64,000 nucleotides of DNA from CAZWKQ01 sp964634005 (GTDB lineage: Bacteria > Bacteroidota > Bacteroidia > Bacteroidales > JACABE01), in NCBI GenBank assembly GCA_964634005.1, contig CAZWKQ010000008.1:1-64000 (forward strand). The letters run 5' to 3'. The notes below the pieces were generated by a model. It was not told the DNA's origin. It searched no databases and worked only from the letters and a program-made list of their open reading frames with translations. Position 1 is the first letter of the stretch. Each line of letters opens with the position of its first letter. The translations under genes were made by a program, and so were the position numbers. This document shows positions 55,485 through 63,142 of the stretch, in pieces.

Positions 55485-55709
55485 TTACCAATTTCCTAAT
55501 TTTAATGGTTCGCCCTCAGTAGGGAGTACTGTTTCAACTTTCGGAAATACGTAAGGCATAAGTTTACATACTATATTTATTCGTTCTTTTGGGTCTAATG
55601 TGTCAAGGGTTTCGGGTAATTTTTCAATTTCCTTTTGCATTATATTTTTAAGAGTTTCACGTAAATTTGTTATTAAAACCTGTTCTTTTGTTTTTGTTTT
55701 TGTTTTCAT
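55485..55709 (-). CDS. Small element protein, unknown
   Basis: A 74-residue protein, helical, with a lysine-rich start (MKTKTKTKEQ) and the pattern LDPKERINIVCKLMPYVFPKVE, common in small proteins of Bacteroidota phages and elements. Its start overlaps the primase-like stop by 4 bp, suggesting coupled translation. The function is unknown. Confidence 0.65.
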   Translation of the reverse strand: MKTKTKTKEQVLITNLRETLKNIMQKEIEKLPETLDTLDPKERINIVCKLMPYVFPKVETVLPTEGEPLKLGNW

Positions 55710-57226
55710 ATCATTATAAAATTTGTTGTTAATAATTGTTTTAATTCCAGTAATCTATTCAAGTATGGTAAATATGTTTTATTACCGTTGTTTCTTTTAA
55801 CTGTGGTAATGTGGCTTTCAATGAATAGGGAACAGTTTGTTATTATACTGTAAGGGTTCAGCTTTACGGGCTTGGTTGGTATTGCTATTCCTGCAAAGTA
55901 GTTTTCAAGTTCAATAATAACTTGTTCCCAGCTTTCTGTTTCTCTTTTTATAGGTGTCCAATTTTTCGATAACTCATTTTTAAATACATCAACTTTTGGC
56001 AAAGGTGCAACGTGCGAAAAAATAATATTTTGTTGGTGGGTAACTTTAGTAACTCCAGTAACTTTTTCAGGTTCGGGCTGTGGTATTTGTTCCTGAATGT
56101 TTCTTTTCCTGAATAGTCGCCAATCCTGTTTTATTAAATAGTCTGCAAGGTCGTTACCTTTGTTTTTGTCTGCTTCGGGTGCTAACCGCTCCAGTAAGTC
56201 GGAAAATATAAAACGTGTTCCAGATAAACGGCTTTCATATTCTTTGGCTTTGGTTTCCCATTCTTTGAAGGTGCTGCCGTTTTTTGAAAGGTCGGGAAAT
56301 ACATAAACAAAACGTCCCTGTAATACTTTCAATTTGTCAAATGATAAACTGCTTTTGTTGTAAACTGCTAACCAAATAAGATTTTCAGGTATTTCAGGTA
56401 AACCAAAATACAAAGTACCGTAAACGGCTGTTTTTGGGGCTTCAACCAATGCAACGGGGTTGCTGTGGTATTTACTTAAAAGGTGTTCGCCAAATAAACA
56501 GGAAATTTTTTTTTCCTGCTTGTTGTATGCTTCCAACCATTCAGGCAATGGCTTATTATTTTGGAAGTAATGCTTTTCAATGATTGAATGTAAAAAGTCT
56601 GTTCCTGTGGTGTAGTTTTGTTCGTTAAATTGTTTTACCTGAATAGCTCTTATATTGCCCTTAATATCAATAAAAGGAAAAGTATTTGCCCCTGCTCTGT
56701 AACCATTTGCAACCGTACCCAATCGGTACAACTGAATAACCTTTGTAACCTCATCAACTTCAAAGGGAAATTGCACCCTATAAAATAGGTTCTGTATAAA
56801 CGTGTTATTTTCATATCGTTCGGGCTGTAATGTTTGTTTGAATGTATCAAAGTGAAAAAATACGGGTTCAGGTGTGGGCTGTGGTTTGGGTTGAGTGTGA
56901 AAATATTTTTGTTTTGGAACAGTAACTTTAGTAACTCCAGTAACTTTTTGTTCCTGTTCCCAAACTGCTTTTGCGTACCCGTCCAAATACGGGTTGAGGT
57001 GGTACGAACATTTACTTTCACGGTCGCAACGTCCGTACTGTTCGGGCAAATAGTCGCCTGTTTCAATATCAATGAAGCGAACAAACCGTTTTTTACCACA
57101 TTCGGGGCAATGGTGTTTTTTACTGCCTTTTTCTAAACTGTATCGGTGTTCATTCGTACTTTTCGTACCGTTCGTACCCTGTACGAGTGGTACGAGTGGT
57201 ACGATGATATTTTGTAAACTATTCAT
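55706..57226 (-). CDS. Primase-like protein with zinc finger and Toprim-like region
   Basis: About 506 residues from the ATG at 57226, where ATGA overlaps the end of the RepA-like gene; the frame stays open to 57289. An N-terminal zinc finger reads CPECGKKRF then GRCDRESKC (C40, C43, C67 and C73). A later segment VALVEAPKTAVYGTLYFG resembles a Toprim start. The family is DUF6371-like. With the RepA-like ATPase it forms a replication module. Unusual KVTGVTKVT stretches occur twice, and VPLVPLVQGTNGTKST near the start is encoded by phased DNA repeats. Confidence 0.78.
   Translation of the reverse strand: MNSLQNIIVPLVPLVQGTNGTKSTNEHRYSLEKGSKKHHCPECGKKRFVRFIDIETGDYLPEQYGRCDRESKCSYHLNPYLDGYAKAVWEQEQKVTGVTKVTVPKQKYFHTQPKPQPTPEPVFFHFDTFKQTLQPERYENNTFIQNLFYRVQFPFEVDEVTKVIQLYRLGTVANGYRAGANTFPFIDIKGNIRAIQVKQFNEQNYTTGTDFLHSIIEKHYFQNNKPLPEWLEAYNKQEKKISCLFGEHLLSKYHSNPVALVEAPKTAVYGTLYFGLPEIPENLIWLAVYNKSSLSFDKLKVLQGRFVYVFPDLSKNGSTFKEWETKAKEYESRLSGTRFIFSDLLERLAPEADKNKGNDLADYLIKQDWRLFRKRNIQEQIPQPEPEKVTGVTKVTHQQNIIFSHVAPLPKVDVFKNELSKNWTPIKRETESWEQVIIELENYFAGIAIPTKPVKLNPYSIITNCSLFIESHITTVKRNNGNKTYLPYLNRLLELKQLLTTNFIMI
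56040..56067. repeat. 28-bp repeat, copy 1 (three 9-bp units)
   Basis: GTAAC at 56040, 56049 and 56058 (9-bp period). The whole 28 bp is identical to 56922-56949. Confidence 0.8.
56922..56949. repeat. 28-bp repeat, copy 2
   Basis: GTAAC at 56922, 56931 and 56940 with the same 9-bp period. Identical over 28 bp to the copy at 56040-56067; the offset of 882 bp keeps the frame. Confidence 0.8.
57154..57204. repeat. Phased inverted array of GTACGA hexamers, candidate origin
   Basis: TCGTAC at 57154, 57163 and 57172, then its complement GTACGA at 57181, 57190 and 57199: six hexamers in a strict 9-bp period that invert around about 57179. The array sits at the 5' end of the primase-like gene, directly after the RepA-like gene, and looks like an iteron-type origin. 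Confidence 0.6.
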
Positions 57227-58310
57227 TTTCAGCCCCTTTTTTAATCCACTTTCGTACTGCTCCCTCTGAAACTCCAAACTGTTTGGCAATTTGTACGTTT
57301 GAAAGTCCTTGTTTTTTCAATTCCAATGCTTCCAAAATTTTGCTTTCGTGGTCTTTTTCGGTTAGCTGTTTCAGGTGTTCTCGTTCTGCTCCAAAATCAA
57401 TAAATTCAAATGCAAGGAAATTATACGGTTTATCAATCTGACAAACTATTACATTTTCAGTATCATAAATCATTGCTGTATTTCGGGCTTTAATCTGCTT
57501 TATGTATCGCAAATTTTTATCCGTGTTACTTTGTCCAATGGCAAAACAACTATCAATGAAATTGTATAGCATCTTACTTCCGCCTAAATCATTTTGCGTA
57601 ATTGGTCGGCTTAAATCTCGCTTCGGGGTGTGTGCAAGTGCTAAAATAGAAAGCCCGTATTTGCTTTTTAACGCCTTTAAATACTTCATTAACGGCAAAG
57701 CATCTTTTGAACGCTCTGTTTCATTTTTGAGGTATGTAATATTGTCAATGATTAAAATTTTAGCCCCTGTTTCAATTATACTTTGCTCCATTGATTGATT
57801 AAGGTAATTTTCAAAGGTGGTTTCCGTTGGGGGTTCTGCTTCGGGGCTAATTTCAACCCGTATTAAATTGTATTTGTCAAATTGATAATGATTTTCAAAA
57901 ACCTTTAAGGCTTCATTCTTTACTGAATACCTTACTTCAAATTGCTTGGGCGAAAGTTCAAAATCAAAGTACAATACTTTTTGTTTTGGGGCTTCCATTC
58001 TAAAGCCGGGTATTTGTTGCCCTTTGCTTATACTGTCAGCAATCTGTACGGCTAAAATTGACTTTCCTAAATTGCTATCAGAAAATAAAATACATATTTC
58101 TCCTTCGTGCCAAAATTCGCCAAATAGCATTTCAGGAATAGGGCTTGTTTTTGCAAGTTCCAACCATTCGTTGGCTGTCATCACTTTGAACAATCCTTTG
58201 TTTTGTTCAACTTCTTTGCGTTTCTGCTCCAGTTGTTCAAAATGATTATTCCATACTTCGGGCTGCTCCAATGGGTTGTTGAGGTCATCAAATACGGGGT
58301 TTAGTTTCAT
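57219..58310 (-). CDS. RepA-like AAA ATPase (element replication helicase)
   Basis: The 363-residue protein is a RecA-fold ATPase of the RepA/AAA_25 type. It has a Walker A variant LFSDSNLGKSI (G82, K83, S84; the usual first Gly is Ser), Walker B ILIIDN (185-190) and a sensor motif LALAHTPKRD. A C-terminal helix-turn-helix (LSNVQIAKQFGVSEGAVRKWI) follows. It probably unwinds DNA at the element's origin. It overlaps the 73-residue gene upstream and the primase-like gene downstream by a few bases. Confidence 0.85.
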   Translation of the reverse strand: MKLNPVFDDLNNPLEQPEVWNNHFEQLEQKRKEVEQNKGLFKVMTANEWLELAKTSPIPEMLFGEFWHEGEICILFSDSNLGKSILAVQIADSISKGQQIPGFRMEAPKQKVLYFDFELSPKQFEVRYSVKNEALKVFENHYQFDKYNLIRVEISPEAEPPTETTFENYLNQSMEQSIIETGAKILIIDNITYLKNETERSKDALPLMKYLKALKSKYGLSILALAHTPKRDLSRPITQNDLGGSKMLYNFIDSCFAIGQSNTDKNLRYIKQIKARNTAMIYDTENVIVCQIDKPYNFLAFEFIDFGAEREHLKQLTEKDHESKILEALELKKQGLSNVQIAKQFGVSEGAVRKWIKKGAENE

Positions 58311-58528
58311 AGCTCAACAGTATTTGAAGGTTCAACAATAGGGAACAATTCGGGGTTGGTGGTGTAAAACCCTGCAAGGTGTGTTGAAATTGGGCAAATG
58401 CCTTTCTGTACCGTTGGATACTTACGTGAGCTGTCATTAATATACAATTCTTTTAGTATATCAATCCCATTTTTTGTATCTTTGCTTGTCTTAATCAGCA
58501 AAAAAATCTTAGAAGTAATATCCTGCAT
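58307..58528 (-). CDS. Small element protein, unknown
   Basis: A 73-residue protein with no recognised motif. It overlaps the RepA-like start by 4 bp and follows the HTH gene by 4 bp, so it is translated within the operon. Its role is unknown. Confidence 0.55.
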   Translation of the reverse strand: MQDITSKIFLLIKTSKDTKNGIDILKELYINDSSRKYPTVQKGICPISTHLAGFYTTNPELFPIVEPSNTVEL

Positions 58529-58532
58529 GATG

Positions 58533-58826
58533 TTACTTCTTTTTTTTGTTCGACAATGCCTCCAGAACCTCTGTTTTGCGAAATATAATAGTACGTTCCG
58601 CCTGTGAAAAAGGTATCCGCCCTGAGTTCTTTATCTTTTGGGCAGTCGGTGTGCTTACTTTTAAAAATTCTGCCAGCCCTTTTATTCCATAAATAAACGG
58701 TTCTGGCTCTGCTGGTGTTGCCTCCGCTGGTGTTGCCACAATTAAATTTTCAATTTTTTGCATTTTTGCCAAAAGTTCGGATACTGCTTCAGGCAAATTG
58801 TTAAATGATAATTTTTCTGTATGCAT
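58533..58826 (-). CDS. Excisionase-like helix-turn-helix protein
   Basis: The 97-residue protein has an N-terminal helical part, an ATPAEATPAEPEP linker encoded by a 15-bp tandem repeat, and a C-terminal winged HTH (GIKGLAEFLKVSTPTAQKIKNSG, then IIFRKTEVLEAL). It resembles DUF3853 and HTH_17 excisionase-type proteins. It probably directs excision or controls the replication operon of which it is the first gene. Confidence 0.8.
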   Translation of the reverse strand: MHTEKLSFNNLPEAVSELLAKMQKIENLIVATPAEATPAEPEPFIYGIKGLAEFLKVSTPTAQKIKNSGRIPFSQAERTIIFRKTEVLEALSNKKKK

Positions 58827-58925
58827 ATAATTTAGATTAAAAATATATGCGAAACAATAAAATAGAAATTGCCGATTATGCCGATAGTTCCGAAACGGTA
58901 AAAACGGAATTAAAAAAAAATAATT

Positions 58926-59759
58926 TTAAAGAAAATCAACAGTATTAAATAATTCTTTGTATTCAGTTAAAAGTGTTTCATATTCTTTGTTTTTAGCCCT
59001 TGTAGTTCTATCTGAAACAACTATACCAAATTTCTCAGCAAACAATTTATTTCTTTGTGTTATTGAAACTTCTTTTTTGATAATGCCTTTAATTTTCAAT
59101 GCCTCTGAAATTGCTAAAACATGATAAGCTTTTTTTATCAATTCGCCGTTTTTGTTCAATGTTTCGTAATCAATCAAACAATCAATCATTTTCTGAATAT
59201 TTTTGGTATCATTGAAAATACTTTCGATTGTTTCATATTTTGCCAGAACTGGTGGTCTATTTTCTTTTGGTCGTTTGGGTTCTTGTATATCCTTTGAATA
59301 ATCAACAGGTACACTCATATCCATAGCTTGTATTATAGAAGCTTTGATATACTGCAAATCTGAATACTCAAGAATATTTTCAAAATCCATTAAGTAATCG
59401 GTTGGTATCCCCCTGATATGTCTTAAGTTAACTGGAAAATTATTTTTGCTAATAGAATTTAATAGATTTTCTACATCAATAATTTGTTTATTTATTTGAA
59501 TTTTATCACAGTCAACTTTATCCAACTCACACCTTAGAAAATTGAGTATATTGTAATATTCTTTTTTTTGTTCAAATAATCGTTTATCAAATTCACTTTC
59601 AAGCCATTTTATAATATAAATGCATTTTGTAAAAAATTCATCTTTTGAAATATGATTGTTTTCTGCTTTTTTAAACTCCCTATAAATATAATCTTTTAAA
59701 AAACAACCGTGTTTATAGTATCCTGTAACTAAAATTCTAAAATATTCAAGATTTTCCAT
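58926..59759 (-). CDS. Element protein of unknown function beside integrase
   Basis: The 277-residue helical protein has no motif I can name. Its C-terminal part (FAEKFGIVVSDRTTRAKNKEYETLL) loosely recalls the C-terminal helices of RteC-type regulators that control excision of Bacteroides conjugative transposons, but I cannot confirm it. The gene starts 2 bp after the integrase stop and is probably made with it. An accessory role in recombination or immunity is possible. Confidence 0.6.
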   Translation of the reverse strand: MENLEYFRILVTGYYKHGCFLKDYIYREFKKAENNHISKDEFFTKCIYIIKWLESEFDKRLFEQKKEYYNILNFLRCELDKVDCDKIQINKQIIDVENLLNSISKNNFPVNLRHIRGIPTDYLMDFENILEYSDLQYIKASIIQAMDMSVPVDYSKDIQEPKRPKENRPPVLAKYETIESIFNDTKNIQKMIDCLIDYETLNKNGELIKKAYHVLAISEALKIKGIIKKEVSITQRNKLFAEKFGIVVSDRTTRAKNKEYETLLTEYKELFNTVDFL

Positions 59760-59761
59760 AA

Positions 59762-61111
59762 TTATAACTCATTAAATTTATTCATTGATAATTGTTTTTG
59801 TTCTTTTACAATTTTAGTATAACCTTTCATTGTTTTATAGTCTTTATGTCCTGTCCATTTCATTATTACATCAGGTTGAATGTTAAGGTATAGAGCATTA
59901 ATTATAAAGGTTTTCCGGGCTGTATGGTGTGTAAGAAGTTCCCATTTTTTAAATTGTTCATCAATTCGTTTGTTGCCTCTATAATCAATATATGTTTCAA
60001 TACTGTCAAATCCTGCTTCTTTACCAGCATCTTTGAGATACTTATTAAACTTTTGATTACTGGGAACAGGAAACGCCCTGTTATTCTTTAAATCAATATC
60101 CTTGTATTTTTCCCATAACAATAAAGCATATTTATTGAGTTCAATTTCTAAATCGTCATCAGTTTTGATTGTTGTTATTTTAATAAAGGGGTTTCCTTTG
60201 TCGTCAGTTTTGAAGTCGCTTTTCTTTAAATTTTTTATATCTGAAAATCTTAATCCTGTCAAACATGAAAAGCAATAAATATCTCTTATTTGCTCAAGTC
60301 GCTTGTTGCCTTTAAAATCAAAATTGATAAAGTGCTGGAGTTCGTTCCATGATAAAAAGATAATATTTTTTTGATAATCTTCTGTTTTTGTTCCCTTAAA
60401 TTTATATTTATACGTTTTATATTCTAAATTTTTATTATACTTTTCTTCTGTTGCCCAATTCATAAACCATTTAAACAATATCATGTATTTATAATTAGTA
60501 GTATTGTTTAGCTTTTTATCCTTTTGTAAGTATTCAGTATAGTTTAGTAAAAAGTCTTTTGTAATGTCATTAAAAAAGATATTTCTGCCTATTTTTTTAC
60601 TGTAATCCACCACGTGAGATTTAAGAGTTTTAATTTTCTTTATTGTGCTTTCAGTCCAGCTTTTTGCCTTACTTTCTTTTTCAATAAAAAGTTGAATAAA
60701 ATCAGGGACTGTCGCTGGTGTTTCATCTTTTTTCTTGTCATTAATGATTTTTTCCAGTTCCTTTAATTTCAGAGTGAGTTCGTTCCAAAGATATTTTTTT
60801 GTAATAATTCTGTCAAGTTCAACAGCTTCATCGTAAATTTTAGGCAAAATTTCCTCAATCCGATTGATACGCTTATTAATTGTGCCTGCAGATATTTTAT
60901 CTTTATTAAAATTATTTGGTTTCACTCTTTGCATTTCAGCATTCCACTTGTCAAAATCAATTCTATAACCAATCGGATATATTACCCTCTGGCCATCAAA
61001 TTTAAAATCAATTAGTATCGGGACATTATCGGTTTTTAAAACACCTGTTTTTTTGTCTTTTCTCCGTTCTAATTTGAATTTGACAATTTTTAACTGTTTT
61101 CTGCCTTTCAT
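59762..61111 (-). CDS. Tyrosine recombinase (integrase)
   Basis: The 449-residue integrase has an N-terminal arm-binding part, a SAM-like core-binding domain (about 130-240) and a catalytic domain with Arg288 (GLRFSDI), HTAR (His396 and Arg399), His422 (GHKDYKT) and the nucleophile Tyr431. It sits at the right end, reading into the element, next to attR. It recombines attP and the tRNA-Ala site. Its start codon abuts the inverted arm repeat at 61111-61121, so it may regulate its own gene. Confidence 0.93.
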   Translation of the reverse strand: MKGRKQLKIVKFKLERRKDKKTGVLKTDNVPILIDFKFDGQRVIYPIGYRIDFDKWNAEMQRVKPNNFNKDKISAGTINKRINRIEEILPKIYDEAVELDRIITKKYLWNELTLKLKELEKIINDKKKDETPATVPDFIQLFIEKESKAKSWTESTIKKIKTLKSHVVDYSKKIGRNIFFNDITKDFLLNYTEYLQKDKKLNNTTNYKYMILFKWFMNWATEEKYNKNLEYKTYKYKFKGTKTEDYQKNIIFLSWNELQHFINFDFKGNKRLEQIRDIYCFSCLTGLRFSDIKNLKKSDFKTDDKGNPFIKITTIKTDDDLEIELNKYALLLWEKYKDIDLKNNRAFPVPSNQKFNKYLKDAGKEAGFDSIETYIDYRGNKRIDEQFKKWELLTHHTARKTFIINALYLNIQPDVIMKWTGHKDYKTMKGYTKIVKEQKQLSMNKFNEL

Positions 61112-61149
61112 TTCAGAGTGTTATAAATTTACACTCCAAATTTACACTC
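61111..61149. repeat. Right arm-type recombinase sites
   Basis: ACACTC at 61131-61136 and 61144-61149, 13 bp apart, each within AAATTTACACTC. The inverted TTTCAGAGTGT at 61111-61121 complements the left arm. Confidence 0.6.
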
Positions 61150-61183
61150 AATTTTTGATTTATTCAAATTAATTTTAATTTAT

Positions 61184-61215
61184 TTTGATTTTTGTTAAAA
61201 ACTTATATATCTTTG
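61184..61215 (+). promoter_or_regulatory. Outward promoter near the right end
   Basis: TTTG (61184-61187), a 20-bp spacer and TATCTTTG (61208-61215) fit the Bacteroidota consensus and point rightward across attR. No protein gene follows on this strand. Confidence 0.6.
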
Positions 61216-61221
61216 TATTAT

Positions 61222-61294
61222 TGCATTGTGGAGGTTTATTTTAAAAGTTCTTTTAATTTGGTTTAAACTATAAGTATAGAGCCGTACGCTCCAC
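61222..61294 (+). ncRNA. Possible structured RNA crossing attR/attP
   Basis: Downstream of the promoter, GTGGAG (61228-61233) can pair with CTCCAC at the end of the att core (61289-61294). That stem encloses hairpins TTAAAAG-TT-CTTTTAA (61241-61256) and CTATA-AG-TATAG (61268-61279). In the excised circle this would run on into the terminator at 54666-54704, giving an RNA of about 125 nt. This is inference from pattern only. Confidence 0.3.
61282..61294 (+). repeat. att core, right copy (attR)
   Basis: CCGTACGCTCCAC, identical to the tRNA-Ala 3' end at 54643-54655. Confidence 0.9.
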
Positions 61295-61337
61295 TTCTTC
61301 AAAATCATTCTGTTACATTAAGGTTAATTTCCCTTTT

Positions 61338-62114
61338 TTATTCCGGCAGTAATCGTTTAATAAGTCTAAGTTTGTGTGTGTATTTTTTAATATAAGGGCA
61401 AAAAATTCCGAATTGATCGATACTGTTGATTTTTACTAAACCCGAAGCATGTATAATTTGTCTGTTTCCTAAATAAATACCTACGTGTGTTATTGTATTT
61501 TCTTCATTTCCGAAGAAAAGCAAATCGCCTTCTTTTGCTTGATCAATAAAAGCGATAGTTTCGCCTAAAGTTGCTTGTTGATAAGCATCACGCGGAATAT
61601 TTATTCCCTCAATTCTGTATATAATCTGAGTAAATCCCGAGCAATCAATTCCGTAAATTGTTCTGCCTCCCCATAAATAAGGGCTTCCTAAATAAGTTTG
61701 TGCGTTTTGGATTAAGGAGTTTTCATTTTCGTTGTCGTAAATTGTTTTTAAATCGAAAATATATGTTTTGTTACCTACAGAAAAAGTACTTTCAGGTATA
61801 ATGCTTCCTGCCGGTAGGTTTATGAAATAATTATCGGTTTTATTGTAAATTTTTGATAAATGGTTTTTTACAATAATTTTATCTGATGTTGTAATTGCTA
61901 AATACTCATCTTCAGTAATTTCTAAAAATTGAAGAAAATGAACCCAACCTGTATATTTATCGTGTGTCGTTTCGATATTAACCCATATATCTTGAATATC
62001 AATTATTAAAAATGTTTCGCCGAAAATTAATTGTGAAATCATTTCGGATTTGTGATCGGGAGCTTTTCGGACGGGTATTACGCTGAGATTGCAAAAGCCG
62101 TATTTTTTATTCAT
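61338..62114 (-). CDS. NlpC/P60 peptidase with SH3 domains
   Basis: The 258-residue protein has bacterial SH3-like segments (about 5-125) and a C-terminal NlpC/P60 domain. The catalytic Cys158 is in GIDCSGF, with His210 (THVGIYL) and His222 (IIHASG). The pattern matches YkfC-type dipeptidyl-peptidase VI enzymes that cut L-Ala-D-Glu bonds of cell-wall peptides. There is no signal peptide, so a cytosolic murein-peptide recycling role is likely. It lies 3 bp after yjbQ. Confidence 0.9.
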   Translation of the reverse strand: MNKKYGFCNLSVIPVRKAPDHKSEMISQLIFGETFLIIDIQDIWVNIETTHDKYTGWVHFLQFLEITEDEYLAITTSDKIIVKNHLSKIYNKTDNYFINLPAGSIIPESTFSVGNKTYIFDLKTIYDNENENSLIQNAQTYLGSPYLWGGRTIYGIDCSGFTQIIYRIEGINIPRDAYQQATLGETIAFIDQAKEGDLLFFGNEENTITHVGIYLGNRQIIHASGLVKINSIDQFGIFCPYIKKYTHKLRLIKRLLPE

Positions 62115-62117
62115 ATT

Positions 62118-62528
62118 TTACGAGATTATTGTAAGAATTAATTTGCGCGGTGAAGCATTGTAGCGGTATTCACAGAGGTAAATGCCTTGCCAAATTCCAA
62201 GATTAAGTTTATGATTAGTTATCGGAATACTGAGCTGTTGTCCTGTAAAAGCAGATTTAAGATGTGCAGGCATATCGTCTTTACCTTCAGCAGAGTGGCT
62301 GTAAATATTTTCATTTTCGGGAAAAAGTTTTCCCAAAATATTTTCAAAATCCCATCTAACACTTGGATCGGTGTTTTCATTAATCATAATGCCTGCAGAT
62401 GTATGTTTTAGAAATATGTGCAATAAACCAGTTTCAGGCATTTGAGGCAGGTTTTTCTCAATAATTTGAGTAATCAGATGAAATCCTTTTTTAAAAACAG
62501 GTAAGATTATTTCGATTTGTTGTATCAT
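62118..62528 (-). CDS. YjbQ family protein (UPF0047)
   Basis: The 136-residue protein matches the YjbQ/UPF0047 fold: HTSAGIMINENTDP, DDMPAHLKSAFTG and GIWQGIYLCEYR with the conserved His and Glu residues that form a metal-like site. Members are reported to have weak thiamine-phosphate synthase activity, but the physiological role is unsettled. It overlaps the stop of the DUF4294 gene by one base. Confidence 0.92.
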   Translation of the reverse strand: MIQQIEIILPVFKKGFHLITQIIEKNLPQMPETGLLHIFLKHTSAGIMINENTDPSVRWDFENILGKLFPENENIYSHSAEGKDDMPAHLKSAFTGQQLSIPITNHKLNLGIWQGIYLCEYRYNASPRKLILTIIS

Positions 62529-63121
62529 TAAATCATTCCTTTCTCAATAAGGTTGACAATTATTTCGATAGGTTTATCTTCTCCGGTAGGGTCATACGAT
62601 GTTTTTAAATTGTAACCAAACAAGCGTGCAAAGGCTTGATAGAAGAATGCAACAAAAGTACCTCTGAGTTCTTTAACCAGCTCGTATGATGTGTTTCCTG
62701 TTTCACGATAGAGCAATTTTATAAGAATTTTTCCCTGCGAAAAAGTCAGTTTTTTCAAGTCATCTCCAAATTGTTCCTTAATTTCAGCTTCAGCCTTTTT
62801 CATTATTTTTCTTCTTTCGGCATCGTTGGGAGCTTTAGCCAATATTTCGTTGTATTCTTTTAGTTTTATTCCGGCTAACTTAGCATAAGGATAAACTCTT
62901 TTTACATTTCTTACAAGTTTGTCGAAATTTATTCTGTCTTTTTCACTTACAAAATACATCGGAGCAGTTATATGAATTTCGGAGAGTATAAAATAGGGGA
63001 CAGTATCGCCATCAATAATATGAGCTGCAGCTACAAAGCCTTTCTTTTCGGGATTATCCTGAGCTATGGCCAAAATAGACATTAATGTAAGATAAAGAAC
63101 AAAAATTACTTTTACTTTCAT
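62528..63121 (-). CDS. DUF4294 domain protein
   Basis: The 197-residue exported protein (signal MKVKVIFVLYLTLMSILAIA) carries a DUF4294 domain: VRNVKRVYPYAKLAGIKLKEYN, then KLTFSQGKILIKLLYRETG and GTFVAFFYQAFARLFGYNLKTSYDP, known only from Bacteroidota. The function is unknown; it is likely periplasmic. It lies 21 bp after the phosphatase gene. Confidence 0.88.
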   Translation of the reverse strand: MKVKVIFVLYLTLMSILAIAQDNPEKKGFVAAAHIIDGDTVPYFILSEIHITAPMYFVSEKDRINFDKLVRNVKRVYPYAKLAGIKLKEYNEILAKAPNDAERRKIMKKAEAEIKEQFGDDLKKLTFSQGKILIKLLYRETGNTSYELVKELRGTFVAFFYQAFARLFGYNLKTSYDPTGEDKPIEIIVNLIEKGMI

Positions 63122-63142
63122 TGTATTTTAGTTTAAACTATA

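Larger units (their letters stand above)
54643..61294. mobile_element. 6.6 kb integrated element at tRNA-Ala
   Basis: A 13-bp direct repeat (CCGTACGCTCCAC) at 54643-54655 within the tRNA and at 61282-61294 bounds a block of minus-strand genes starting with a tyrosine recombinase at the right end. Both ends carry ACACTC repeats in pairs 13 bp apart, plus an inverted 11-bp ACACTCTGAAA, likely arm sites. The gene set is integrase, unknown, HTH, small unknown, RepA-like ATPase, primase-like protein and two small unknowns. There is no relaxase, capsid or packaging gene, so it is probably a satellite or helper-dependent element. Confidence 0.9.

Noticed and set aside
55485..55709. Small terminase subunit in the element
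   Set aside because: The size and place would fit a satellite, but no HTH or terminase motif can be read.
58847..58948. Plus-strand 33-codon frame (MRNNKIEIADYADSS...) between the HTH and 277-residue genes
   Set aside because: It reads fairly protein-like, but it overlaps the end of a better minus-strand gene, has no promoter I can see and is too short to support.
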